Positions 45,471 to 54,049 of a DNA stretch of 64,000 nucleotides are shown in pieces. The notes under the pieces are model-generated. The model ran no database searches and was not told where the DNA came from. It was given only the letters and a program-made list of their open reading frames with translations. Each line of letters begins with the position of its first letter. The stretch's first letter is position 1. The stretch is from assembly GCA_949878435.1 (NCBI GenBank), contig CATLAK010000015.1, forward strand, positions 1 through 64,000, read 5' to 3'. The DNA is from an uncultured Lachnospiraceae bacterium (GTDB lineage: Bacteria > Bacillota > Clostridia > Lachnospirales > Lachnospiraceae). Both the position numbers and the translations under genes were made by a program.

Positions 45471-45702
45471 TGATATTGTTTTTACGACCGTGCAGCTTCA
45501 TTTTCAGGGAAGCTGTCATGGCTGCCCTGTATAAGTGGCGTTTGACGATTGGGTCTTGCGCAATGGAAATCTGCGAACCGTGTCAGGTTGGGAACAAAGC
45601 AGCACTAAGCGGAATCTTCCATGTGCCGCAAGGGTGCCTGGTCCTAGTTAACTGTACAGGTAACGCGTGGCGGCTTCCCTGAGAATAAAGAACACGGTTT
45701 TT
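45471..45702 (+). ncRNA. ffs: signal recognition particle RNA (large bacterial type)
   Basis: The conserved Ffh-binding hairpin is unmistakable: GTCAGGTTGGGAACAAAGCAGC at about 45582-45603 with its GGAA tetraloop and asymmetric loop. Flanking blocks GTGGCGTTTGACG, GGGTCTTGCGCAA, CATGTGCCGCAAGGGTGCC and CTAGTTAACTG fit the Bacillus-type RNA. ACCGTG (45487-45492) pairs with CACGGT (45693-45698) to close the molecule, followed by a T6 terminator. About 212 nt between closing pairs is shorter than in Bacillus, mainly in helix 5 between CCCTGTA and the GTGGCG block. It guides Ffh and FtsY to translating ribosomes. Confidence 0.93.
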
Positions 45703-45768
45703 TATTATCCATCGTTTATCTATCTATTATACCCTTCTTAGAATCATACTGCAAGTATATCACCATAA

Positions 45769-46713
45769 CTATAGTTCGACTTTTCGCATATAATATCCAA
45801 ATTTTCCTACTTCCACAGGACCTCCGCATTCAAATCCTTCAAATCCAAACATAATGGCAACCATTTTCTCCCTCTCAAAATAAGTGCCGGGAACTCCCAA
45901 ATAGAAGCAAGTCCCGTCCCCCTCCCCAATTTCCTTATCCGGTCCTAAAATCATGTGCCTGTAATTATAAAATCCATGAAGAAGAAAGCTGTTATTTACC
46001 AGCCTCTGATAGGGTGCGCGCAAAATAATAAAATCCTTTGGCTCCACAGACAAAAACACTCTGTCATCTCCGAAAGGATGCATGGTCTTATAACATCTTT
46101 GCAGCTGCTCCCACTTATCTTCCGATGCAGCTTCAGGCAGCATTTCCCCGATGCAGCTGACCTGCCTGCCCTGTGCCTGTTCTTCCTCCATATCTTCATC
46201 TGCCCTGCTCCTTATCATTTCCTCCTTCGGCGCTTCATCCGCCTTTGGTTCGCCTGCCACACATAATTCAGACTCCCTTGATGGTGCCAGCAGGTCGTCC
46301 GTCTCTTTCCAATACCCTGCCACCCACCGCCTCCTGTCTAAGCGGATCACAATTCCGCACAAATCGTCTTCTGCAAATTCCTCCTCCCCGAACCGTGCAT
46401 AATTTTCATAGACAAAAAAGCGTTTTCCAGCATCTGCGCGTCCATTCTGCACCGGAATTGTTCCCCAGTTAATCTCCCTGCTCCTTCCCATAACACAGAG
46501 TGCATAAGTTCCGTCCCCCAGATCCATGCTGCACTTCATATGTATGTCCAATAAGTACGCATCCCTTTCCCGCGACACCTTCATGAAGCCGGCAGATGTC
46601 TTTTTGACTCCTTCCTCATAAAGCGACAGATAAATTATTTTCTTTTCATATAAAATCAACCTTATCCCTCCCAACAGTTTTCTACTATTGTATTCGGGGA
46701 TAAGGTTGTTCAT
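45769..46713 (-). CDS. conserved Lachnospiraceae protein (DUF6128-like)
   Basis: A 314-residue soluble protein, which I think corresponds to proteins annotated as DUF6128, though I am not certain. The first 130 residues form a beta-rich domain; an acidic low-complexity linker covers about 165-200; the C-terminal domain contains MHPFGDDRVFLSVEPKDF and FLLHGFYNYRHMILG, and ends FGYYMRKVEL. No catalytic motif is evident. It lies 24 nt after the CdaR-type gene. Confidence 0.6.
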   Translation of the reverse strand: MNNLIPEYNSRKLLGGIRLILYEKKIIYLSLYEEGVKKTSAGFMKVSRERDAYLLDIHMKCSMDLGDGTYALCVMGRSREINWGTIPVQNGRADAGKRFFVYENYARFGEEEFAEDDLCGIVIRLDRRRWVAGYWKETDDLLAPSRESELCVAGEPKADEAPKEEMIRSRADEDMEEEQAQGRQVSCIGEMLPEAASEDKWEQLQRCYKTMHPFGDDRVFLSVEPKDFIILRAPYQRLVNNSFLLHGFYNYRHMILGPDKEIGEGDGTCFYLGVPGTYFEREKMVAIMFGFEGFECGGPVEVGKFGYYMRKVEL

Positions 46714-46737
46714 GTCTGCAATCTTAAGTTTTGCCCT

Positions 46738-47826
46738 TCAGCGCTTTTCAGATTCTAAATACTTCATATAATTATATACCATCATAGCAATCTTAAACGT
46801 GAGCGCATCGTCAAAGGTTCGCACGTCAAGACCTGTACTTTTCTGAAGTTTTTCCACCCTGTATACCAAGGTATTCCGATGTACGAACAGCTGCCTTGAT
46901 GTCTCTGACACATTCAGATTATTTTCAAAAAATTTATTGATGGTGGAAATAATTTCTTCATCAAAAGTCCCGGGGTCATTTTCCCCAAATATCTCATCAA
47001 TAAAAATTTTGCAAAGGTTCGCCGGAAGCTGATAAATCAGCCGCCCTATGCCAAGACTTCCATAAGAATTTACCTTCTTTTCCACATAAAAGATTTTTCC
47101 CACTTCAAGCGCCATCATGGCTTCCTTGTAAGACTTGGACACATCCTTAAGTTCCTGCACTACAGTTCCATACGCCACCCTGACATTCATCATCGCTTCC
47201 GTACTCATCATATCCACGATTGTCTGGGCAATCTGTTCTAAATACCCGCTTCCGTCTCTTGGTCCCAAGGCTTTGATCAAAACTACATTATTTTCATCCA
47301 CCGCAGTGACAAAATCTCCCGACTGCATAGAAAATAACCCGCGCAGCAATTCCGCCGCCGCATTATCCTTTTCCATCTTAGTCTCAATAATATACACCAC
47401 CCTGGGAACCGCCGCCTCAATATGGAGCTTTTTGGCACGATTATACACATCCACCAAGAGAAGATTGTCCATCAAAAGATTCTGGAAAAAGTTATTGCGG
47501 TCAAGACGCTCTTTATACGCCATAATGAGCTGCTGAATCTGGCTCACTGCTATTCGCCCGATAATATGCGCCTGATCACTGTTTCCTCTCGAAGCCAGAA
47601 TATAGGTAAGCTCCCCCTCATCCATGATCTTAAGCAGATGATCCCTCCCAATCGTCTGACTGCCGGCAGGCGAATCAACAAATCCTCTGATCAGCTCTCC
47701 CGATATCACATCCCCCTCAAAAGTCGATGCAACTTCCGTCCCATCCAGATCATATACCGCCAAATTGACCTTCGTGAGAGAGCTCAGCTCCTCAATGCAG
47801 TTTTCTATTACCTGTGCTGTAATCAT
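46738..47826 (-). CDS. CdaR/PucR-type transcriptional regulator
   Basis: A 362-residue regulator of the sugar-diacid (CdaR) family. The N-terminal diacid-recognition domain covers about 1-130 (ENCIEELSSLTKVNLAVYDL). A GGDEF-like middle domain follows, and the C-terminal PucR-type HTH is seen in NLNVSETSRQLFVHRNTLVYRVEKL (core: FVHRNTLVYRVEKL) near residue 315. No glycerate or diacid genes are nearby, so its targets cannot be told. Repeat R4 lies about 90 nt upstream of its start. Confidence 0.87.
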   Translation of the reverse strand: MITAQVIENCIEELSSLTKVNLAVYDLDGTEVASTFEGDVISGELIRGFVDSPAGSQTIGRDHLLKIMDEGELTYILASRGNSDQAHIIGRIAVSQIQQLIMAYKERLDRNNFFQNLLMDNLLLVDVYNRAKKLHIEAAVPRVVYIIETKMEKDNAAAELLRGLFSMQSGDFVTAVDENNVVLIKALGPRDGSGYLEQIAQTIVDMMSTEAMMNVRVAYGTVVQELKDVSKSYKEAMMALEVGKIFYVEKKVNSYGSLGIGRLIYQLPANLCKIFIDEIFGENDPGTFDEEIISTINKFFENNLNVSETSRQLFVHRNTLVYRVEKLQKSTGLDVRTFDDALTFKIAMMVYNYMKYLESEKR

Positions 47827-47914
47827 CCTTTCACGCCCCTTCCCAATCTAAATACAGTATACCAAACCCTGCCATCCCATTGCAACAAGTTAATTGGTTT
47901 GTTCTTGCCGAGGG

Positions 47915-48214
47915 AGGAGAGCCCGACTAGGCGACAGGCAGGTTCCCGGTGTGGATGCGGCATTGCTTATGTTTGCCAGACTCGTCGCCAAATCGGATTT
48001 CACTAACAGAATTGGAATAGATATTTCAATGCGTACGGGTCAGAGCCCGTGCGGCATCCGTGCCGCATGACTCTTAATCCGGCATCCATGCCGGATTCCC
48101 CTGGTATTCACCAATTCTGTAAGTGAAATTACCGATTTCTTGCCAGAGTCTGGCAAACATAAGCAATGCCGCGTCCACACCGGGAACCTGCCCGTCGCCT
48201 GGTCGGGCTCTCCT
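47915..48214. repeat. R4: long inverted repeat with conserved core
   Basis: Arms 47915-47983 and 48146-48214 (69 nt) are reverse complements with three transition differences. The core (162 nt, orientation A) is the most divergent in sequence but keeps the pairing: its palindrome is AATCCGGC/GCCGGATT instead of AAATCGCC/GGCGATTT, and the inner closing stem is CAGAATTGG/CCAATTCTG instead of CAGAATGT/ACATTCTG. It ends 23 nt before R5. Confidence 0.93.
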
Positions 48215-48237
48215 TTCCTTCCGGTAAGGATCAACCA

Positions 48238-48636
48238 ATGGCAGAAAGATAGGAAGCGGAGCCGATAGGGCGGCTATACGGTATGGGCGGGGCTGGCTTG
48301 GCGGGATGGCATCGTTACAGGCTTAGGGGGCAGCACATAGTATCGTTTCAAGTCTTTGTGAAAAATCAGTAATTTCACTTACAGAATGTTAGATTCCCAG
48401 GGGGAAATCGCCATGGACGGCGATTTCAGGAGTCGCGCGGCACGGATGCCGCTGACTCCGACCCGTACGCATTGAAACACCTAAATACATTCTGTTAGTG
48501 AAATCTGATTTTGAAGGGAGACTTGAAACGATACTATGTGCTGCCCCCTAAGCCTGTAACGATGCCATCCCGCCAAGCCAGCCCCGCCCATACCGTATAG
48601 CCGCCCTATCGGCTCCGCTTCTTATCTTTCTGCCAT
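48238..48636. repeat. R5: long inverted repeat with conserved core
   Basis: Arms 48238-48355 and 48519-48636 (118 nt) are reverse complements with a single transition, the longest of the six. The core is in orientation B, so R4 and R5 stand as an inverted pair. The 5' arm is G-rich. The right arm ends 15 nt before the T-run of the msmK terminator. Confidence 0.96.
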
Positions 48637-48651
48637 GTAGCGGGTTGCCAG

Positions 48652-48676
48652 AAAAAAAGGGATGCCGAAGCATCCC
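48652..48676 (-). terminator. intrinsic terminator of msmK
   Basis: GGGATGC-ttcg-GCATCCC (48659-48676) followed on the minus strand by T7. It lies directly behind the msmK stop and makes it unlikely that R5 is needed for termination. Confidence 0.92.
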
Positions 48677-48692
48677 TTTGTGGATATTGTAA

Positions 48693-49802
48693 TTAGTTTG
48701 TGATTGTCTGTTCTGTTTCTTTGTCAAATACGTGAATCTTTTCAACATCAAATGCAAATTTAACAGAATCGCCAGGTCTTGCCGTTGTGCGGGAGTCAAC
48801 TCTTGCTGTGAGCGGGAACTCAGCCAAATCAAAGTATAAGTAAACTTCTGCACCAAGCAGTTCGTAAACCTTAATAGTGGATTCAAATGAGCATTTAGCT
48901 GTCTGAAGGAACATCTCTGAATCATATACATCTTCAGGACGGATACCAAAGGTAACTGTCTTTCCAGCATAGCCGCCGTCGATCAGCTTTTTGGATTTTG
49001 CAGCGGGAAGAGGAATACTGCTTCCAGCAACCTTAAGACTTGCTACGTCGCCGTTTACTTCTACGACAGCGTCAAGGAAGTTCATCTGAGGAGATCCCAT
49101 GAATCCGGCTACGAACAAGTTAGCGGGCTTCTCATACAGATTCTGAGGTGTATCTACCTGCTGAACAACACCGTCCTTCATAACTACGATTCTGTCGCCC
49201 AGTGTCATAGCCTCTGTCTGGTCATGTGTTACGTAGATGATGGTGGTTCCTAATCTCTGATGTAATTTGGCAATCTCGATACGCATCTGCACACGGAGTT
49301 TTGCGTCCAAGTTGGAAAGAGGCTCATCCATAAGGAATACCTTAGGATTACGAACGATAGCACGACCCATAGCAACACGCTGTCTCTGACCACCGGATAA
49401 AGCCTTGGGCTTACGGTCAAGAAGTGCTGTCAAGTCAAGGATCTTAGCTGCTTCTTTTACCATCTTATCGATTTCATCTTTCGGAACTTTTCTTAACTTA
49501 AGACCGAAAGCCATGTTGTCGTATACTGACATATGAGGATACAGAGCGTAGTTCTGGAATACCATTGCGATATCTCTGTCCTTAGGTTCCACATCGTTGA
49601 CTACCCTGTCACCGATTCTCAGTTCGCCGGAAGAAATGTCTTCCAGACCTGCGACCATACGAAGTGTAGTAGACTTACCACATCCTGAAGGTCCTACAAA
49701 GATGATGAACTCCTGATCCTTGATCTCAAGGTTGAAGTCTTTAACAGCTTCAAATCCATTCGGATATACCTTGCAGATATTTTTTAAAGATAAACTTGCC
49801 AT
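48693..49802 (-). CDS. msmK: multiple-sugar ABC transporter ATPase MsmK
   Basis: A 369-residue ATPase of the MsmK/UgpC type. Motifs: Walker A GPSGCGKST near 38, Q loop FQNYALYPH near 82, signature LSGGQRQR near 135, Walker B VFLMDEPLSNLD near 155, switch VTHDQTEA. The C-terminal regulatory domain begins near 235. The gene stands alone with its own terminator. In Gram-positive bacteria such a stand-alone ATPase serves several importers; the malEFG operon here lacks one and is a likely client. Confidence 0.93.
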   Translation of the reverse strand: MASLSLKNICKVYPNGFEAVKDFNLEIKDQEFIIFVGPSGCGKSTTLRMVAGLEDISSGELRIGDRVVNDVEPKDRDIAMVFQNYALYPHMSVYDNMAFGLKLRKVPKDEIDKMVKEAAKILDLTALLDRKPKALSGGQRQRVAMGRAIVRNPKVFLMDEPLSNLDAKLRVQMRIEIAKLHQRLGTTIIYVTHDQTEAMTLGDRIVVMKDGVVQQVDTPQNLYEKPANLFVAGFMGSPQMNFLDAVVEVNGDVASLKVAGSSIPLPAAKSKKLIDGGYAGKTVTFGIRPEDVYDSEMFLQTAKCSFESTIKVYELLGAEVYLYFDLAEFPLTARVDSRTTARPGDSVKFAFDVEKIHVFDKETEQTITN

Positions 49803-49926
49803 TTTAACTGCCTCCTTAGAATATTTGATTCGTAATCAAGTCTGAAATCAGTATACATGAGTTTGCCGCTTCTGCCTATGCCACTATTACACAAAGATTT
49901 TCCTCTTCCATAGACACTTTGTACAA

Positions 49927-51402
49927 TTATTCCTCCCTGTCCCTGTCGTCGTAAAACGCAAGCTGGTTCTTTCCTCTTTTCTTTGCCTTATACAGCGCCT
50001 GGTCAGCAGCCTTATACAAAGATTCAAAATCACTGCCATGGGCGGGAAAAACAGCGGCGCCGATGCTCGCCGTGGCGGAATATTTAACGTACTCGCCGAC
50101 TTGGAAGTCTTCAAAAAAATGTATCAGTTTCTTGGACTCCCGTATGGTATTGGCATCCTCCTTCAGATCTTTTAGGAAAATCGTAAATTCATCGCCTCCG
50201 GTACGCCCTATGATATCCGTGACTCTGAAATTGACGCCGATCCGCTTGCCCAGCGTGCGGAGCACTTCATCTCCAAAAGCGTGCCCCAAAGTATCATTGA
50301 TCTTTTTAAAATTATCAATATCCAGAACAAACATCATCGCAAGGGAATTAGGGTAATCCCTTATGTATTCTTTAATTTTCCGCTCTGTTGCCAGCTTATT
50401 ATTGAGACCTGTAAGAAGATCCGTATCTGCTTTTTCCTGCAGCGTCTTACTCTTTTCGGCATTCCGTTTCTTACCAATAAGATTGCCGATTACATAAATC
50501 AGGAAGAATACAACCACAACTCCAAGGAGCTGGATCATCATAAGCAATACATTCCCCCACATTCTATTTTGATTAGAGTCCACATATTCCTGATCGACTC
50601 CCACCACCAGATTCCAGTCATTGATACCAATGGGGGTAAAGACGAGCGTTTTCTCTTCGCCGTTTGCGGAGAGCTTCACACTGTCTGTGCTGCCGTTTTG
50701 CATTGCAACCTTTGCCTGCATGCCAGCATTTTGAAATTTCCGGTCAATTCCCTTCCATATATTTCCGTCCTTTAAAAAGCTGCTGCCTGATTCCCCTTGA
50801 GAAAGGATATTCCCGTCTTTATCCACCAGAACGGCAAACGTCGTATTCCCATACCGCTCGTCTACCCTGATCAGGCTTTTTATCCGTTTTACAGAATAAA
50901 ATAAAAGCAAATTACCCTTATCCTCCGGCACCGGAACAATCATCTGTATTGCAGGTATGCCCAGCACATCATCGTCTGGCAGATATTTATACACAACATT
51001 TGGGAACGTTTCCAAGTCTTCATCGTATATTCTTCCCTCGAAATTTGCATATTCGCCGTCCTGCTCTATAAATGCTTCCTTTCCATTGACATAAACCACC
51101 TCATAGACCTGAGTCTTGTCTACAAGCGCTTCTAAAAGCAGCATAGTGGTATCAGTTCTTCTCGGCGGCTGCTGTCCAATCACCTGCGCCGCAGTCTCAC
51201 CTGCATCACGAATCCCCTGAAGTTCATTCATCACTTCCAAGGCATACTTCTGGGCAGTCTCCTCCAACTCCTTTTCAACGATATCGACTGCATCTTTACG
51301 AATATCAACAGAAAACTTTAACAGCATAATTGCAATTACAATTATTGCGCATACTAGCGGTATCAGCCATTGTAAAATTATTCTGCCTCGTTCCTCTTTC
51401 AT
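49927..51402 (-). CDS. diguanylate cyclase with dCache sensor
   Basis: A 491-residue membrane enzyme that would make cyclic di-GMP. Helices at about residues 8-31 and 292-315 bracket an extracytoplasmic dCache-like sensor. The catalytic domain carries an intact GGDEF (TGGDEFTIFL near 425) and an RVTD inhibitory site five residues before it, so product feedback is likely. It overlaps the YesL gene by four bases (ATGA) and is last in an operon with an HD-GYP gene. Confidence 0.93.
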   Translation of the reverse strand: MKEERGRIILQWLIPLVCAIIVIAIMLLKFSVDIRKDAVDIVEKELEETAQKYALEVMNELQGIRDAGETAAQVIGQQPPRRTDTTMLLLEALVDKTQVYEVVYVNGKEAFIEQDGEYANFEGRIYDEDLETFPNVVYKYLPDDDVLGIPAIQMIVPVPEDKGNLLLFYSVKRIKSLIRVDERYGNTTFAVLVDKDGNILSQGESGSSFLKDGNIWKGIDRKFQNAGMQAKVAMQNGSTDSVKLSANGEEKTLVFTPIGINDWNLVVGVDQEYVDSNQNRMWGNVLLMMIQLLGVVVVFFLIYVIGNLIGKKRNAEKSKTLQEKADTDLLTGLNNKLATERKIKEYIRDYPNSLAMMFVLDIDNFKKINDTLGHAFGDEVLRTLGKRIGVNFRVTDIIGRTGGDEFTIFLKDLKEDANTIRESKKLIHFFEDFQVGEYVKYSATASIGAAVFPAHGSDFESLYKAADQALYKAKKRGKNQLAFYDDRDREE

Positions 51403-52088
51403 TTTACGCTCTCCGTACTATCCGTTTCCTCTATGGGCTCCGATGACCACTCACCGTCGCCTGTATCTTCTTCCGGCTCAAACCGTTTAAAAGTCTTATT
51501 ATAAAGAAGGGCACCTACAAAAGCCGGTCCTGATATTCCCAGCAAAAACACAATCGGAAAAGCCCGGAAAAAGAAAATCAGTGTAACAGCCGGCACTGCC
51601 CAGCATAGGATCATCAGAATCGTCTTAGGAAGACTGAGTATTCCCATAAACAGAGAATTTTTGAAGGTTTGCTTAATGGAATTGTCGAACTTCGCCAACA
51701 CAGGAAATACATGTATGGTGGCAAATACCATAATAAATGCCACTATCGCCAAGGCAATCCGAAACCACGAAGGGAATGCCACAGTGGAATAACTCATTAT
51801 AAAAGCGTCTCCTGCAAGTATGCCTGCGATCAAAAGAAGAATCAGCCAGATTAGCGTAGCCTGTTTAAAATTTTGTTTGAAGGATTTGAAAAAAGCTCTG
51901 GTTATATATCCTTCCTCATTTCTGACCATCTTTAGTACTACATAATTCAAAGCCGTCATAGATGCGCCAATTGTAATGATAGGAATACAGCAAATCATTG
52001 TCAATATGTTCAGATAAACCAAGTCAGCAAATTTATTTAAAAAACTGAACAAGGGACTCTCCAAGTCAAATAATTTTCCCATAATCAC
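51399..52088 (-). CDS. YesL family (DUF624) membrane protein
   Basis: A 229-residue protein with five to six hydrophobic helices. FNKFADLVYLNILTMICCIP at the start and the GASMTALNYVVLKMV segment near 45 are typical of YesL/DUF624. The family often sits near sugar regulators and has no known activity. Here it lies between the HD-GYP and diguanylate cyclase genes and is translationally coupled to the latter. An acidic Ser/Asp/Glu tail follows the last helix. Confidence 0.85.
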   Translation of the reverse strand: MIMGKLFDLESPLFSFLNKFADLVYLNILTMICCIPIITIGASMTALNYVVLKMVRNEEGYITRAFFKSFKQNFKQATLIWLILLLIAGILAGDAFIMSYSTVAFPSWFRIALAIVAFIMVFATIHVFPVLAKFDNSIKQTFKNSLFMGILSLPKTILMILCWAVPAVTLIFFFRAFPIVFLLGISGPAFVGALLYNKTFKRFEPEEDTGDGEWSSEPIEETDSTESVK

Positions 52089-52113
52089 TCATCCTCTTCT
52101 GCTGCTTACGGCA

Positions 52114-53382
52114 TTAGCGCTCTCTTAGCTTCTCTGAAACCTGACTGTACTGCTGATTCAGCTTTTTATATGTACTCATAGTTTCCTCTGCCCTTACTCT
52201 TACATATTCCATAATTTCATTATAACAGTCAAAGAATATTTTGGAAATTGCTTTATTATATTTTCCAGCCGCCGTCTCTTTTCTGATCAGTTCCAGTATT
52301 TCTTCATCCTTAAATGCAGGTCTGTATGCCTTGCTTCCCATAAGTGCATTGACCGCATCAGCAAATTGCACAATCTGCTGGCTCCTGTTCATCTGGACTT
52401 CCTTAAGCCCTCTGGGATAGCCGCTTCCGTCACACCGTTCATGATGTGCCGCAACAATCTCCACGACCTCATCCGCCATACGGTTCTTTAAAACTCTTTC
52501 TGCCAGATGGACATGCATCTTAACCTTTTCATATTCCTCTGACGTAAGACTCCTGGGGGCACCTGTAATCAGATTGGGGACGGCAAGCATGCCAATGTCA
52601 TGAAGCAGCGCTCCATAATAAAGCTGCTCCTTTTCCAGAACACTTAAGCCCGCCTTCTCTCCGATTACCTCCGAGATGCACATGCAGACCACAGAACCCA
52701 CCACCGCTGCCTCTCTTCTGAATCCCTGGCAATATGTAAGCATTTCCATGAATTTCTTTTTATCTTCATTGGTGAAGATCATATATCCAATGATATCGTC
52801 CAGTTCTTCCTTGTATGCGCCGCTTTTCACCTTTCGCAGTACATCATACTTTTGTACGGTTTCTTCAAACAACTCCAGCGCTTCGGCACTGATTACCGTT
52901 CCCGCCTGCTTCTGAAACATTTTAACATCAAATTTATCTCCCAGCGCCAGTGAAAAGATATCCACCTTTTCAGCAAGACTTAGCGCCGCGGCGATATCCT
53001 TATACTCATAGTTCATGGCTTCCAGCTGGGAGTAGTCTGTATGATGATGGAGAATAATCGTAGCAAGTTCGCTCAACGGCGAAAGATGCTTAAAAACCAG
53101 ATATCCATATGCGACATGCGCCATCGTCTCTTTACATTCATAACGAATCATTTCTTTTGGATTTTCTGTCTTGTACGCACCGATGTCATGAAGGGACGCC
53201 AGAAATACAAAGTCGGCTAATTCAAATTTCTCATAACCTCCTTTGCACTCCAACATCTTATATAAATAATACGCCACCCTAGATCCGTGATCCATTACCC
53301 TGCGGTCAATCAGCTTGAGAGTATCCCGCATCAACAGAAAAATACCCTTACTGTGAATATATTCCATACGCCTCACCTGCAT
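52114..53382 (-). CDS. HD-GYP domain phosphodiesterase with tandem HD domains
   Basis: A 422-residue cytoplasmic protein. A first HD-like domain (LHDIGAYKT near residue 67, HHHTDY near 112) is followed by a full HD-GYP domain with LLHDIGMLAVP near 265 and HHERCDGSGYP near 315. The usual Lys of HD-GYP (HDIGK) is Met in the second domain. It probably hydrolyses cyclic di-GMP. Coding with a diguanylate cyclase suggests local control of the messenger, but activity of the altered site is untested. Confidence 0.88.
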   Translation of the reverse strand: MQVRRMEYIHSKGIFLLMRDTLKLIDRRVMDHGSRVAYYLYKMLECKGGYEKFELADFVFLASLHDIGAYKTENPKEMIRYECKETMAHVAYGYLVFKHLSPLSELATIILHHHTDYSQLEAMNYEYKDIAAALSLAEKVDIFSLALGDKFDVKMFQKQAGTVISAEALELFEETVQKYDVLRKVKSGAYKEELDDIIGYMIFTNEDKKKFMEMLTYCQGFRREAAVVGSVVCMCISEVIGEKAGLSVLEKEQLYYGALLHDIGMLAVPNLITGAPRSLTSEEYEKVKMHVHLAERVLKNRMADEVVEIVAAHHERCDGSGYPRGLKEVQMNRSQQIVQFADAVNALMGSKAYRPAFKDEEILELIRKETAAGKYNKAISKIFFDCYNEIMEYVRVRAEETMSTYKKLNQQYSQVSEKLRER

Positions 53383-53418
53383 TCATGATATGATTTTTGT
53401 TTCTGTGACATATAAAAT

Positions 53419-53916
53419 TTACTGTTCTGCCTTTGTTTCCGAAAAGATATATTCCATCGGCGTATATCTAATCCCATCCTGCTGTCTTTCCGGACCAAGA
53501 TCCTTAAAACCAATCCGATGATAAAAAGCCACCCCGTAAGGCGACGCATTAACTGTAATACGCGGTTTGCTTAGTTCCTTTTTCACGTAATCCGCCATAT
53601 TCTTCATTAACGCTCTTCCAATTCCATGTCTGTGATAATTTTTATCCACAAACAAAAGGGATATGTGCATTTCATTGCGCAGGGTAATCATCCCCACAAT
53701 CCTGCCTTGATCGTATGCAGCCATCATCTGGTACCTGCCCATTACAAACAGACGCTTGAGCCCCGAATCTGTAATAAAATCCTCAAAGCTTCTGACTCCT
53801 TCCATTGTATAGTCATCCGCTTCAAAGTCTAAAAAGGTCTTCCACGCAAGCCCCATGGCTTCTTCCCAGTCGTCCTGGTCCGCAAAGCGCACTTCATAAG
53901 GTATTTCCTGCTCCAT
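53419..53916 (-). CDS. GNAT family acetyltransferase
   Basis: A 165-residue N-acetyltransferase. The acetyl-CoA loop is RHGIGRALMKNM near residue 105 and the C-terminal part has ASPYGVAFYHRIGFKDLG. The start at 53916 has agaaaggga upstream; the frame is open to 53979. The substrate is unknown. It lies 36 nt before the HD-GYP gene and may be the first gene of that operon. Confidence 0.85.
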   Translation of the reverse strand: MEQEIPYEVRFADQDDWEEAMGLAWKTFLDFEADDYTMEGVRSFEDFITDSGLKRLFVMGRYQMMAAYDQGRIVGMITLRNEMHISLLFVDKNYHRHGIGRALMKNMADYVKKELSKPRITVNASPYGVAFYHRIGFKDLGPERQQDGIRYTPMEYIFSETKAEQ

Positions 53917-54049
53917 TGCTTTATCCCTTTCTGCACCATTATTATCACTATAACAGATAATACATGATTTTACAATCAAAGGAATTTTCAGAATTTATCT
54001 GTCCTGCCTTCAACTGTATTATAACGCAAATCCAGATTATTTTCCAGTA

